Of a stretch of 35,023 nucleotides of DNA, positions 22,653-30,256 are shown one piece after another; the stretch's first letter is position 1, and each line of letters begins with the position of its first letter. The notes under the pieces were generated by a model, which was not told the DNA's origin, did not search any database, and worked only from the letters and a program-made list of their open reading frames with translations. Where the stretch lies: NCBI RefSeq assembly GCF_015209585.1, contig NZ_JADEYR010000021.1, positions 1 through 35,023 of the forward strand, read 5' to 3'. A program made the position numbers and the translations under genes. The stretch is from Brachybacterium epidermidis. GTDB taxonomy: Bacteria; Actinomycetota; Actinomycetes; Actinomycetales; Dermabacteraceae.

Positions 22653-23982
22653 GCTTCCTGCTCGCCCCGTGAGGCCCCGAGGCGCTCCGGGTGATCGGGG
22701 CGCTCGGGGCGTTCGAGGCCGTGCGCTCCGCCAGCTCCTGCGCGGTGGCCAGCACCTGTGCCCGGCGCTCGGGAGCCGCGGCGACGTCCTGGATCGCCCA
22801 GGCCATCGCGAGGGCCGCGTCGTGCATGAGGCGGTAGGCCTCGTCGGTCGCGGCCGCGGCGGCGAAGTCGCGGGTGTGCAGGGGGGCCGTCACCCCGGTG
22901 ATGCCCACGAAGGGGTGCAGGGAGGGCACCCGCTGGGACACGTTGCCCATGTCGGTGGAGCCGGCCATCACCCCGAGGCTGCCGGTCAGCGGGCGGCCCA
23001 GCACCTCCATTCCCTCGTTCCAGGCAGTGGCCAGCACATCGTCCTGCAGCAGCGGCTCGTAGACCGGTTCGGTGGCGGTGATGTCGAGCTCGCAGCCGGT
23101 GGCGACGGCCCCGGCGCGCAGGCAGTCGAAGAGGCGGTCGCGCAGGGAGGTGAACTGCTCCATGGTCAGCGCCCGGCACTCGAGGTCGACCTCGGCCCTC
23201 TCGGGGATGATGTTGGTGACGCCGGACTGCTGGGGCACCAGCGCCAGGCGCTGCCCATCGGCCACCTGCTGCCGCAGCAGGCCCGCGGCGACCTGCGCGA
23301 TCACGGCGGCGTCGTTGGCGTTGAGGCCGTCGGACGGGTTGGCGGCCGCGTGGGCTCCGCGACCGGTGGAGGTGGCGCGCCAGCGGCCCACGGCCTGGCT
23401 GGTGGAGCCCAGGGGGTCGTAGGTGTCGGTGTGGCCCATGGCGTGGGTCATCAGCGACAGGTGCACGCCCTCGAAGGCACCGCGCTCGATCAGCAGCTGC
23501 TTGCCGCCGCCGTGCTCCTCGGCCGGGGTGCCGATGACCTGCAGGGTGAGGTCCAGTTCGGGGACCGCCTCGGCCAGGGCGAGCGCGGCGCCGAGGGAGG
23601 CGCCGGCGATGATGTTGTGCCCGCAGCCGTGACCGATCTCGGGCAGGGCGTCGTACTCCACGCACAGCGAGGCCACCAGGGAGCCGCTGCCCAGGGTGGC
23701 GCGGAAGGCGGTGGGCAGCTCGGCGATGCCCCGTTCGACGGTGAAGCCGGCACCCTCCAGCAGTTCGCAGCAGCGATCGTGGGCCCGGTGCTCCTCGAAG
23801 GCGATCTCCGGATCGGCGTGGATGGCCCGAGCCACGGCCAGCACGTCCTCACGACGAGCCCGGTAGGACTCGGCGATCCTGGCCTTGGCCGGGTCGGGGT
23901 GCGCGGTGCCGTCGGGAGCGGGTGCGTCCGGATCGGCAACGGCGGGCGTGTCGGGAGCGGTGCGAGCGTCGTCGGTGGTCAC
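22258..23982 (-). CDS. M20-family metallopeptidase/amidohydrolase, C-terminal overrun
   Basis: Zn-dependent amidohydrolase related to AbgA/AbgB and PM20D2 peptidases that cleave aminoacyl or p-aminobenzoyl-glutamate-type amides in the cytoplasm. Key phrases are CVEYDALPEIGHGCGHNIIA (metal ligands Asp and His), GTPAEEHGGGKQLL (catalytic Glu pair) and the late ligand in SLHPFVGITG. The family-like part ends at about residue 430 (AQELAERTA). The frame then stays open for 140 more residues of Arg/Gly-rich sequence that is out-of-frame lipoprotein DNA. A one-base shift near 22720 would end it at 22649 instead. GTG start at 23982, with CAGGAT 6 nt upstream. Confidence 0.85.
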   Translation of the reverse strand: MTTDDARTAPDTPAVADPDAPAPDGTAHPDPAKARIAESYRARREDVLAVARAIHADPEIAFEEHRAHDRCCELLEGAGFTVERGIAELPTAFRATLGSGSLVASLCVEYDALPEIGHGCGHNIIAGASLGAALALAEAVPELDLTLQVIGTPAEEHGGGKQLLIERGAFEGVHLSLMTHAMGHTDTYDPLGSTSQAVGRWRATSTGRGAHAAANPSDGLNANDAAVIAQVAAGLLRQQVADGQRLALVPQQSGVTNIIPERAEVDLECRALTMEQFTSLRDRLFDCLRAGAVATGCELDITATEPVYEPLLQDDVLATAWNEGMEVLGRPLTGSLGVMAGSTDMGNVSQRVPSLHPFVGITGVTAPLHTRDFAAAAATDEAYRLMHDAALAMAWAIQDVAAAPERRAQVLATAQELAERTASNAPSAPITRSASGPHGASRKRETSPPRGAAPGAAPRPGGRTAAAARLLRRGGAGARRPRTDHRGGGGGRVPVRGVRGGDRRGRGLRGRTAAGCRRRGPLGRRLRVHAQGPSRAAVGGRAGRAVGRHRERGSARARAHRPHRERRLGPGGGR

Positions 23983-24052
23983 AGGTCGATCCTGTCACGA
24001 CGAGGGCTCCCGGCCCAGGGCCGTCCGGCACGCAGCCCTGCAGCATCGGAGG

Positions 24053-24736
24053 TCAACCCTGGCGCATCAGCGGCGGGTTCAGGGAGGTGCCGTCGCCGGC
24101 GCGGTACAGGCGCGCAGGGCGACCACCGGTGAGGTGGGCGCGGGTGCCCACCTCCTCGATGAAGCCCGGGCTGCGGGTGGCCTTGCGGTGGAAGTTGCCG
24201 GCGTCCAGGGTCACCCCCCACACGTCCTCGTAGACCCCGCGCAGCTGGGAGATGGTGAACTCCGGCTCCAGGAAGGTGACCGCGAGGGTGGTGTACTCGA
24301 GCTTGGAGCGGGCGCGATCGATAGCGGCCTCGAGCACGGTGGCGTGGTCGAAGGCCAGCTGGATCTCGCCGAGGTCCTGCACTGCCCACCAGCGGGCATC
24401 GGCCACCGCCTCGCCCCGCTGCGGCTCCGGGAGATTCGCACCGAGCGCCATGAAGGCCACGGAGACGACGCGGCCGCGGGGGTCGCGGTCGGGCTTGCCG
24501 AAGGTGCGCACCTGCTCGAGGTAGACGGTCTGCGAACCCAGTGAGGCCTCGTCGGCCAGCACCCGCTGGGCGGCCTCCTCCAGATCCTCCTGGGCGGTCA
24601 CGAAGCCGCCGGGCAGCGCCCAGCGACCGCGATGCGGCTCCTCGTCGCGCTGCACCAGCAGCACGCTGAGTTGGCGGTCGCGCAGGGTGAGGATCACCAG
24701 GTCCACTGCCACCCGCAGGGGCTCTTCATGGGGCAT
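24053..24736 (-). CDS. NrtR-like protein: Nudix domain plus winged helix
   Basis: A 227-residue protein with an N-terminal Nudix-like domain (about 1-145) and a C-terminal winged helix (about 155-215, FTISQLRGVYEDVWG, FHRKATRSPGFIEEVG). This is the architecture of NrtR, which represses NAD-synthesis genes and responds to ADP-ribose. The Nudix box is degenerate: GGFVTAQEDLEEAAQRVLAD has Val where the catalytic R-E-x-x-E-E needs Glu, so hydrolysis is unlikely and a regulatory role likely. The ATG at 24736 has TATCCT 6 nt upstream and no Shine-Dalgarno. Targets are not in view; a Nudix hydrolase role remains possible. Confidence 0.85.
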   Translation of the reverse strand: MPHEEPLRVAVDLVILTLRDRQLSVLLVQRDEEPHRGRWALPGGFVTAQEDLEEAAQRVLADEASLGSQTVYLEQVRTFGKPDRDPRGRVVSVAFMALGANLPEPQRGEAVADARWWAVQDLGEIQLAFDHATVLEAAIDRARSKLEYTTLAVTFLEPEFTISQLRGVYEDVWGVTLDAGNFHRKATRSPGFIEEVGTRAHLTGGRPARLYRAGDGTSLNPPLMRQG

Positions 24737-24829
24737 GGCGGCAGGATATGAGCGTTCTGGTCGACGTGACTGCTGGTGCGGTGGCAGTCACAGGGACAAC
24801 CGCTTGCTCTAGGTCACTTGGAAAGCAGG

Positions 24830-24867
24830 ACGCGCCCCTGCCGGGACGAAGGTCCCGCGGGGCGCGT
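24830..24867 (-). terminator. Terminator hairpin downstream of glpX
   Basis: ACGCGCCCC (24830-24838) pairs with GGGGCGCGT (24859-24867), with an inner CGGGAC/GTCCCG stem and a GAAG tetraloop. It begins 15 bp after the glpX stop on the reverse strand. Confidence 0.8.
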
Positions 24868-24882
24868 GCTGAGGGAAGGACC

Positions 24883-25890
24883 TCACCCCTTCAGCCAGCG
24901 GTCCCACTTCTCCACGCGGTGCTCGGCGTCCACGAACCGCACGGTGCCGGAGGTGGCGCGCATGACGATCGAATGGGTGTGCACGTAGTCCTTGTCGTAG
25001 CGCACGCCGCGCAGCAGGTCGCCGTGGGTGATGCCGGTGGCGGCGAAGTAGCAGTTGTCGGTGGTGACCAGGTCATCGGTGGTGAGCACGCGGTCCAGGT
25101 CGTGGCCGGCGTCGATGGCCTTCTGCTTCTCCTCGTCGTCCTTGGGGGCCAGGCGGCCCTGGATCATCCCGCCGGTCGCCTTGATGGCGCAGGCGGCGAC
25201 GATGCCCTCAGGGGTGCCGCCGGCCCCCAGCAGCATGTCCACGCCGGTGCCGCGGGCGGCGGCGATCGCACCGGCCACGTCGCCGTCCATGATGAACTTG
25301 ACGCGAGCTCCGGCGGTGCGGATCTCCTCGACCAGCTTCTCGTGGCGGGGGCGCTCCAGAACACACACGGTGACCTGCTCGACCGGCTTGCCGAGGGCCT
25401 TGGCAACCAGGTTGATGTTCTGCTTGACCGGCAGGCGCAGGTCCACGAAGTCCGCGGCCTCGGGGCCCACCACCATCTTGTCCATGTAGAACACGGCCGA
25501 GGGGTCGTACATGCTGCCGCGCTCGGCGACCGCGAACACGGCCAGCGCATTGTCGTAGCCCATCGCGGTCAGGCGGGTGCCGTCGATCGGGTCCACCGCG
25601 ACGTCGACGTCGGGGCCGGAGCCGTCGCCCACCTTCTCACCGTTGAACAGCATGGGCGCCTCGTCCTTCTCGCCCTCGCCGATCACCACGGTGCCGTTCA
25701 TGCGCACGGTGTCCATGAAGGAGCGCATGGCATCCACGGCGGCGCCATCGGCCCTGTTCTTGTCGCCGGCGCCCACCCAGCGGCCGCCCGCGATGGCGGC
25801 GGCCTCGGTCACGCGCACCAGTTCGAGGGCGAGGTTGCGGTCGGGGGCGGTCAGGTTCGAGGGGGATTCGCTGTTCACCGTGGTCTCCAT
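24883..25890 (-). CDS. glpX: Class II fructose-1,6-bisphosphatase
   Basis: GlpX-type phosphatase of 335 residues that converts fructose-1,6-bisphosphate to fructose-6-phosphate, the committed step of gluconeogenesis, in the cytoplasm. Metal- and phosphate-site sequences are clear: [46 protein letters not shown] (D-P-I-D-G-T) and later [16 protein letters not shown]. Length and order match the actinobacterial enzymes, which usually have this class only. The start at 25890 gives [20 protein letters not shown]; no ribosome site is evident. TAGAGT on the reverse strand (25965-25960) may be its -10. The region 25891-26151 holds nothing else recognisable. Confidence 0.96.
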   Translation of the reverse strand: METTVNSESPSNLTAPDRNLALELVRVTEAAAIAGGRWVGAGDKNRADGAAVDAMRSFMDTVRMNGTVVIGEGEKDEAPMLFNGEKVGDGSGPDVDVAVDPIDGTRLTAMGYDNALAVFAVAERGSMYDPSAVFYMDKMVVGPEAADFVDLRLPVKQNINLVAKALGKPVEQVTVCVLERPRHEKLVEEIRTAGARVKFIMDGDVAGAIAAARGTGVDMLLGAGGTPEGIVAACAIKATGGMIQGRLAPKDDEEKQKAIDAGHDLDRVLTTDDLVTTDNCYFAATGITHGDLLRGVRYDKDYVHTHSIVMRATSGTVRFVDAEHRVEKWDRWLKG

Positions 25891-26151
25891 CGTCGTAGGC
25901 GGGTCCGAGAGGCTGCCCGGCGCAGAACCGGCCGGGCCGCCGATCTGACGTGCGGATTCACTCTACCGTTATCACCCTGTGACCGGGCGGGCCCTCGCGG
26001 CGGCCTGCTGGGATGTCGGCTCTGGCAGCGAGCCGCGCAGTGCAGGGTGGATCGGCAGCGACAGCGCAACGGGCAGTCCCTCCGTCGCGGCACGCAGGCA
26101 GGCGAGGGGCGGGCGATTCGGAGGGCATGGGGGATTCTCCCCGCCACAGGT

Positions 26152-26616
26152 TCAGCCCGGCGCGACCTCGAGCGTCGCACCTGCCCTGAATGAGCGCTCC
26201 TGGGAATCGGCGACCGCCGCCCTCAGAGCGACGAACAGCGCGATCAGGCCCACGGCCAGCAGCATGTAACCCAGGCCTGCGATCCCCGGGATCGCCGCGG
26301 TGGTGCCGGTGGGGTCGGCCCCGTCGAGCGTGAGAACGCCCCGCACCACCATCATCACCACCGTGATCACCAGGCCCACGTTGTAGGTCCAGTAGAAGAC
26401 GGTGAACGAGCGGCGCCCGGTGACGCGCATGGTGGCCTCGAGCGCCAGCACCACGAGAAACACCAGCATGCCCAGCACCAGCAGGTGGGTGTGGAGCGTG
26501 GAGAGCTGCGACTGCTCACCGACCGTGCCGGTGAGCTTGGAGTACTCGCGGTAGAAGAGACCCGAGGCCAGGCCGAGGATCATGTAGACGAAGGACGTGA
26601 CGAGCAGACGATTCAT
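26152..26616 (-). CDS. DUF2871 integral membrane protein
   Basis: A 154-residue protein with four membrane helices (about 6-22, 43-63, 74-92 and 114-134). It matches the DUF2871 pattern: YMILGLASGLFYREYSKLTG near the N-terminus, QLSTLHTHLLVLGMLVFLV in helix 2 and YNVGLVITVVMMVVRGVL in helix 3. The conserved His pair (HTH) facing the membrane suggests cofactor or metal contact, but no function is established for the family. The ATG at 26616 has TACGGT 6 nt upstream; GGAGGG touches the ATG and is too close to act as a ribosome site, so it is probably leaderless. Confidence 0.88.
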   Translation of the reverse strand: MNRLLVTSFVYMILGLASGLFYREYSKLTGTVGEQSQLSTLHTHLLVLGMLVFLVVLALEATMRVTGRRSFTVFYWTYNVGLVITVVMMVVRGVLTLDGADPTGTTAAIPGIAGLGYMLLAVGLIALFVALRAAVADSQERSFRAGATLEVAPG

Positions 26617-26781
26617 CCCTCCACCGTAGGAAGCCGCTGGTCAGGCGGCATCCATCGAATGGTTGAGGTGGGCTCGTGCCTGCTCGCGCCGCGGCTGGCG
26701 GCGCCGGAGCCTGATGCGCGAGGCGCGGCTGCGAGGCGCGTCCCGTGCTCGTCGGCGCCACCGGTCGGTGATGATCGGCTC

Positions 26782-27258
26782 ATGCAGACTCTCACCATCG
26801 GCGATCGCCGCTTCCTCATCCGTCGGGCTCTGGAGGCCGACGTGCCTGCGCTGGCGGCCCTGCTGGCTGACGACCCGCTGGGGCGCGACAGGGAGTCGGC
26901 CGACGAGCTCGGCCCGTACCTGGCGGCGTTCCGCTAGGTCGACGCGGACCCCCGCCAGCTGCTGGTCACGGTGGTCCAGGGGCAGACGACCGTGGTCGGC
27001 ACGGTGCAGCTGTCCCTGATACCCGGTCTCTCGCGGGGCGGTGCCTCGCGGCTCCAGATCGAGGCGTTACGGCTGGCGGAGTCCGTGCGGGGTCTGGGAC
27101 TCGGCAGCATGCTGCTGGAGTGGGCCCATGCGTACGGGCGCGAGCAGGGGGCGGTGCTGTCGCAGCTGACGTGCGACCGCAGGCGCGATGCCGCACATCG
27201 GTTCTACGAGCGGGCCGGGTACGTGGCGAGCCACACGGGGTTCAAGCGAAGGCTGTGA
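26782..27258 (+). pseudogene. GNAT acetyltransferase interrupted by one amber codon
   Basis: Read through, this is a complete GNAT protein of 158 residues: MQTLTIGDRRFLIRRALEAD, then acetyl-CoA-site sequence (RLAESVRGLGLGSMLLEWAH, with the R-G-x-G-x-G/A pattern) and a C-terminal RFYERAGYVASHTGFKRR. Codon 52 is TAG (26935-26937), between YLAAFR and VDADPRQLL, where relatives carry an ordinary residue. No frameshift is needed, so a single base change made the stop. The gene may be inactive, be a sequencing error, or be read through at low level. ATG at 26782 has GATGAT 6 nt upstream. Confidence 0.82.
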
Positions 27259-27282
27259 CCCAGGTTCCTCCACAATGACCAG

Positions 27283-27355
27283 TTATCCACATTCCTTTCC
27301 ACATCCTGTGTCCCGTCAGGTTGATTTCTCTCCGAACGGCGCGGAGTTATCCCCA
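27283..27355 (+). promoter_or_regulatory. DnaA-box-like sites upstream of the HNH gene
   Basis: A perfect TTATCCACA (27283-27291), a two-mismatch CTTTCCACA (27295-27303) and a one-mismatch TTATCCCCA (27347-27355) lie within 75 bp upstream of the LexA-box-like site. A further two-mismatch copy, TCCTCCACA, ends at 27274. Confidence 0.5.
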
Positions 27356-27360
27356 ATCGT

Positions 27361-27374
27361 CGAACGTTCTTTCG
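27361..27374. promoter_or_regulatory. LexA (SOS) box-like site at the HNH promoter
   Basis: CGAACGTTCTTTCG matches the Gram-positive SOS box CGAAC-N4-GTTCG at 9 of 10 arm positions. It overlaps the -35 region of the predicted promoter whose -10 (CAGAAT, 27393-27398) lies 6 nt before the HNH ATG, the position expected for repression by LexA. Confidence 0.55.
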
Positions 27375-27404
27375 ATTGTCGGTGCCGCGACACAGAATGG
27401 GAGC

Positions 27405-29147
27405 ATGGAACCTCAGCTCCCAGGCGACGACACCACCAGGTCAGGCAACAGCCTGCCCGCTGGTGACGTCCTCGCGCGGGCGCTGGAGCGCGCCTCCCGC
27501 CTGCCGAACTCCGGCGCGGTGAGGAATATCGTGGGCGAGATCATCGCCCGCGCGCTGGCCGCATTCACCGCCACCGTGTCGGTGCTCGATCCCGTTCCTG
27601 ATACGCAGCCCGGCTCGCCCCACGAAGCCCTCGCCGTGCTGGCGGGGATCGAGCAGCTTCGCGCGGGGATCGCCGCACTGGAGGCCACATGGCAGGTGGC
27701 GGCCGAGGACCGCATCCGCGAGGCGGACGCCGCTCGTGATGTGAGGGACCGGGACCAGGGGCGTGCCGCCGCGAATGAGGTGGCCCTGGCCCGCCGCACC
27801 TCCCCCAGCTCGTCCTCCATGTCATTGGCATGCGCGCGCAGGCTGGTCGCGCAGATGCCCACCACCTACCAGCAGCTGGCCCAGGGGCGCCTGCCTGAGC
27901 GCAGCGTCCATGCCATCACCCGTGCGCTGGACAACGCGGATCCGGCCACGTGCGCCCGGATCGACCGATGGATCCAGGAGGATCCCACCCGTCTCGACGG
28001 CCTCGGCACCCGTCGCCCCGGGCAGCTCGTGCGGGAGATGAGCCACGCCCTGCATCCGGGTGACTCCCGTGCCCGCGCCGAGCGCGCCGCGCGGAAGCGG
28101 AACGTGACGATGGTTCCCCTCGGTGACGGCATGGCCCGCATCTCGGCCACCCTGCGCGCATTGGATGCCGCCGCCGTGATGAAGAGCCTCACCACCGGGG
28201 CGGAGGCCCGCCGCGCGGCCGGCGCCCGGGACTCGTTCGGTGCCCTGCAGGCCGATCAGCTCGTCGCCGCCGTGACCGGGGGCACCTCCGGCACCCCCGG
28301 GACCAGGCACGACGTCGGGATCGTGATCACCGACCGGGCCTTGCTGGGCGGCGCGGCCGATGCAGAGTTCGCCCGCATCGAGGGATACGGCGCGCTGCCC
28401 GCGCACATCGTCACCGACACCATGTGCGGGCGCCCACCCGGCTCCATCACCCCGGCCAACCGCACCTGGAGGCAGCACGAGCACGCCGATGCCGCTTCGA
28501 CCGCGGTGTTCCGCCGCCTGTACACCCACCCCGTCAGCGGTGAACTGGTGGCGATGGAGTCCACCGCCCGAGCGTTCCCGGTGGGCCTGGCGCGCATGAT
28601 CCGATGGCGCGACCAGACGTGCCGCACCCCCTGGTGCAACGCCAGGATCCGGCATCTGGACCACATCGATCCCCACGCACGTGGAGGGCCCACCAGCTTC
28701 AGCAACGGGCAGGGCCTGTGCGCTCGCTGCAACTACCTGAAGGAGCACGGGCACTGGGTGGTGCAGACGGCGACCTCCCCCGCCGCCGGGGCCACGGCGA
28801 TCACCTGGAGAAGTCCGCACGGGGCTCAGGGCACGTCGCCCACCCCGCGATCGGAGCCCGCCCCGCCACCGGCGTCGAGGCCACGCTCCCCGCAGCCCGA
28901 TCCCCTCCACCAGCTCCCCCGGCTCCACCTCATGCCTTCGACGACCCGCCGTTCTGACTCCGGCACGCCCAGCGTCCCCCACGCAGGGGCATCCCGCCGC
29001 GCGCCCGCGCATGGCAACGTCCGGCATCCGCGCTCGACCAGCAGGCGGATGCGGGAGACTCACCATGGTGACCCAGGCCACTCGTCCGCTCCGGGCAGGG
29101 ATGGGCCGCGTCGCTGCCGCCGCCACCCACGAGCGAAAGGACCCTCG
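27405..29147 (+). CDS. DUF222 / HNH endonuclease domain protein without its own stop
   Basis: A protein of the DUF222-HNH (13E12 repeat) family common in actinobacteria, of unproven role. The DUF222 region spans about residues 30-350 (for example LPERSVHAITRALDNADPAT). The HNH nuclease site follows: CRTPWCNARIRHLDHIDPHA and NGQGLCARCNYLKEHGHW (HNH residues plus Cys pairs) at about 405-455. After about residue 470 the sequence becomes Pro/Arg-rich and loses codon bias, yet no stop occurs; the frame continues into the oxidoreductase and ends only at 30233. In the neighbouring frame a stop at 28957 after HAFDDPPF looks like a natural end, so a frameshift is possible. ATG at 27405, probably leaderless, downstream of a LexA-like box. 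Confidence 0.85.
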
Positions 29148-29151
29148 ATGA
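29065..29151 (+). CDS. Possible 28-residue leader peptide coupled to the oxidoreductase
   Basis: MVTQATRPLRAGMGRVAAAA plus eight residues. It has GGGAG 8 nt before its ATG, good third-base G/C, and its TGA overlaps the oxidoreductase ATG (ATGA). RPLRAGM resembles the first strand of Gfo/Idh proteins, so it may be the relic of an older start. Either a translational coupler or chance. Confidence 0.3.
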   Translation: MVTQATRPLRAGMGRVAAAATHERKDPR

Positions 29152-30233
29152 GCGCCTCCGACGGAGCCACCTACGCCCCCGCCGCCATGCCCAAGCCCGT
29201 GGTGGAGCCCGGTGAGTTCGTGTTCGCCGCGATGCACCTGGACCACGGGCACATCGTGGGCATGACCGAAGGCCTGATCGGGGCCGGCGGCACCCTGCGC
29301 TGGGTGTACGACCCACAGCCCGAGCGCGCCGCCGCCTTCCAGGAGCGGTTCCCCGAGGTCCGGATCGCCGACAGCGAGGAACAGGTCCTCGCCGACGAGG
29401 AGGTGCGCCTGGTGGCCGCCGCCGCGATCCCCTCGGACCGCGCCCCGCTGGGCATCCGGGTGATGGAGGCCGGCAAGGACTACTTCACCGACAAGACCCC
29501 GCTGACCACCCTGGACCAGCTGGCTGCGGCCCGCGAGGCCGTCACCCGCACCGGGCAGAAGTACGCCGTGTACTACTCCGAGCGGATCCACGTGGAGGCC
29601 GCCGTCCTGGCCGGCCAGCTGATCGACCGGGGGGCCATCGGCCGCGTGATCCAGGTGATGGGGATGGGCCCGCACCGCCTGGGCGCCCCGGAGTCGCGCC
29701 CCGACTGGTTCTACTGCCGCGCCCAGTACGGCGGGATCATCACCGACATCGGCTCCCACAACTTCGAGCAGATGCTCACCTTCACCGGCTCCGAGGACGC
29801 CGAGATCCTCTCCAGCGCGATCGGCAACTTCGCCCACCCCGACCATCCCGAGCTCGACGACTTCGGGGAGGCGCACATCGCCCTGTCCTCCGGTGCCTCC
29901 GGCTACGTGCGGGTGGACTGGTTCACGCCCGACGGTCTGCGCACCTGGGGTGACGGCCGCACCTTCATCCTGGGCACCGAGGGCTACATCGAGCTGCGCA
30001 AGTACGTGGACATCACCACCGACAACGGCCCCGGCCAGGTGCTGCTGGTCGACGGCGACGGGGAGCACCGCATCCAGGCCGACGGCCAGGTGGGCTACCC
30101 GTTCTTCGGGGACCTGATCCTGGACGTGCTGAACCGCACCGAGAACGCCATGACCCAGGATCACGCCTTCAAGGCCGTCGAGCTGGCGCTGAAGGCTCAG
30201 GAGCAGGCGCGGGTGCTCACCGAGCCGCGGTGA
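29148..30233 (+). CDS. Gfo/Idh/MocA-family NAD(P)-dependent oxidoreductase
   Basis: A 361-residue dehydrogenase, probably acting on a sugar or inositol-like substrate. The N-terminal Rossmann domain includes FAAMHLDHGHIVGMTEGL and LRWVYDPQPERAAAFQERFP; the C-terminal domain contains ITDIGSHNFEQMLTF, the active-site region with the conserved Asp-x-x-x-His pattern. The usual E-K-P motif of the family reads TDKTPLTT here, keeping the Lys. ATG at 29148 has AAAGGA upstream with good spacing, overlaps the leader ORF by ATGA and is in frame with the upstream HNH gene, so the ORF is also part of a 942-codon open frame. Ends 10 bp from the convergent acyl-CoA ligase. Substrate unknown. Confidence 0.9.
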   Translation: MSASDGATYAPAAMPKPVVEPGEFVFAAMHLDHGHIVGMTEGLIGAGGTLRWVYDPQPERAAAFQERFPEVRIADSEEQVLADEEVRLVAAAAIPSDRAPLGIRVMEAGKDYFTDKTPLTTLDQLAAAREAVTRTGQKYAVYYSERIHVEAAVLAGQLIDRGAIGRVIQVMGMGPHRLGAPESRPDWFYCRAQYGGIITDIGSHNFEQMLTFTGSEDAEILSSAIGNFAHPDHPELDDFGEAHIALSSGASGYVRVDWFTPDGLRTWGDGRTFILGTEGYIELRKYVDITTDNGPGQVLLVDGDGEHRIQADGQVGYPFFGDLILDVLNRTENAMTQDHAFKAVELALKAQEQARVLTEPR

Positions 30234-30234
30234 G

Positions 30235-30256
30235 CTGCGGGCTCACTTCCCCGCAG
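30235..30256. terminator. Bidirectional hairpin between the oxidoreductase and acyl-CoA ligase genes
   Basis: CTGCGGG (30235-30241) pairs with CCCGCAG (30250-30256). It covers the 10 bp between the two convergent stops and the last codons of the ligase. A second pairing, GTGAGC (30230) with GCTCAC (30241), uses the same bases. Confidence 0.55.

Noticed and set aside
27822-30164. 780-codon reverse-strand ORF opposite the HNH and oxidoreductase genes
   Set aside because: Composition is typical of an antisense frame in GC-rich DNA (Gly/His/Val-rich), without recognisable motifs or start signal.
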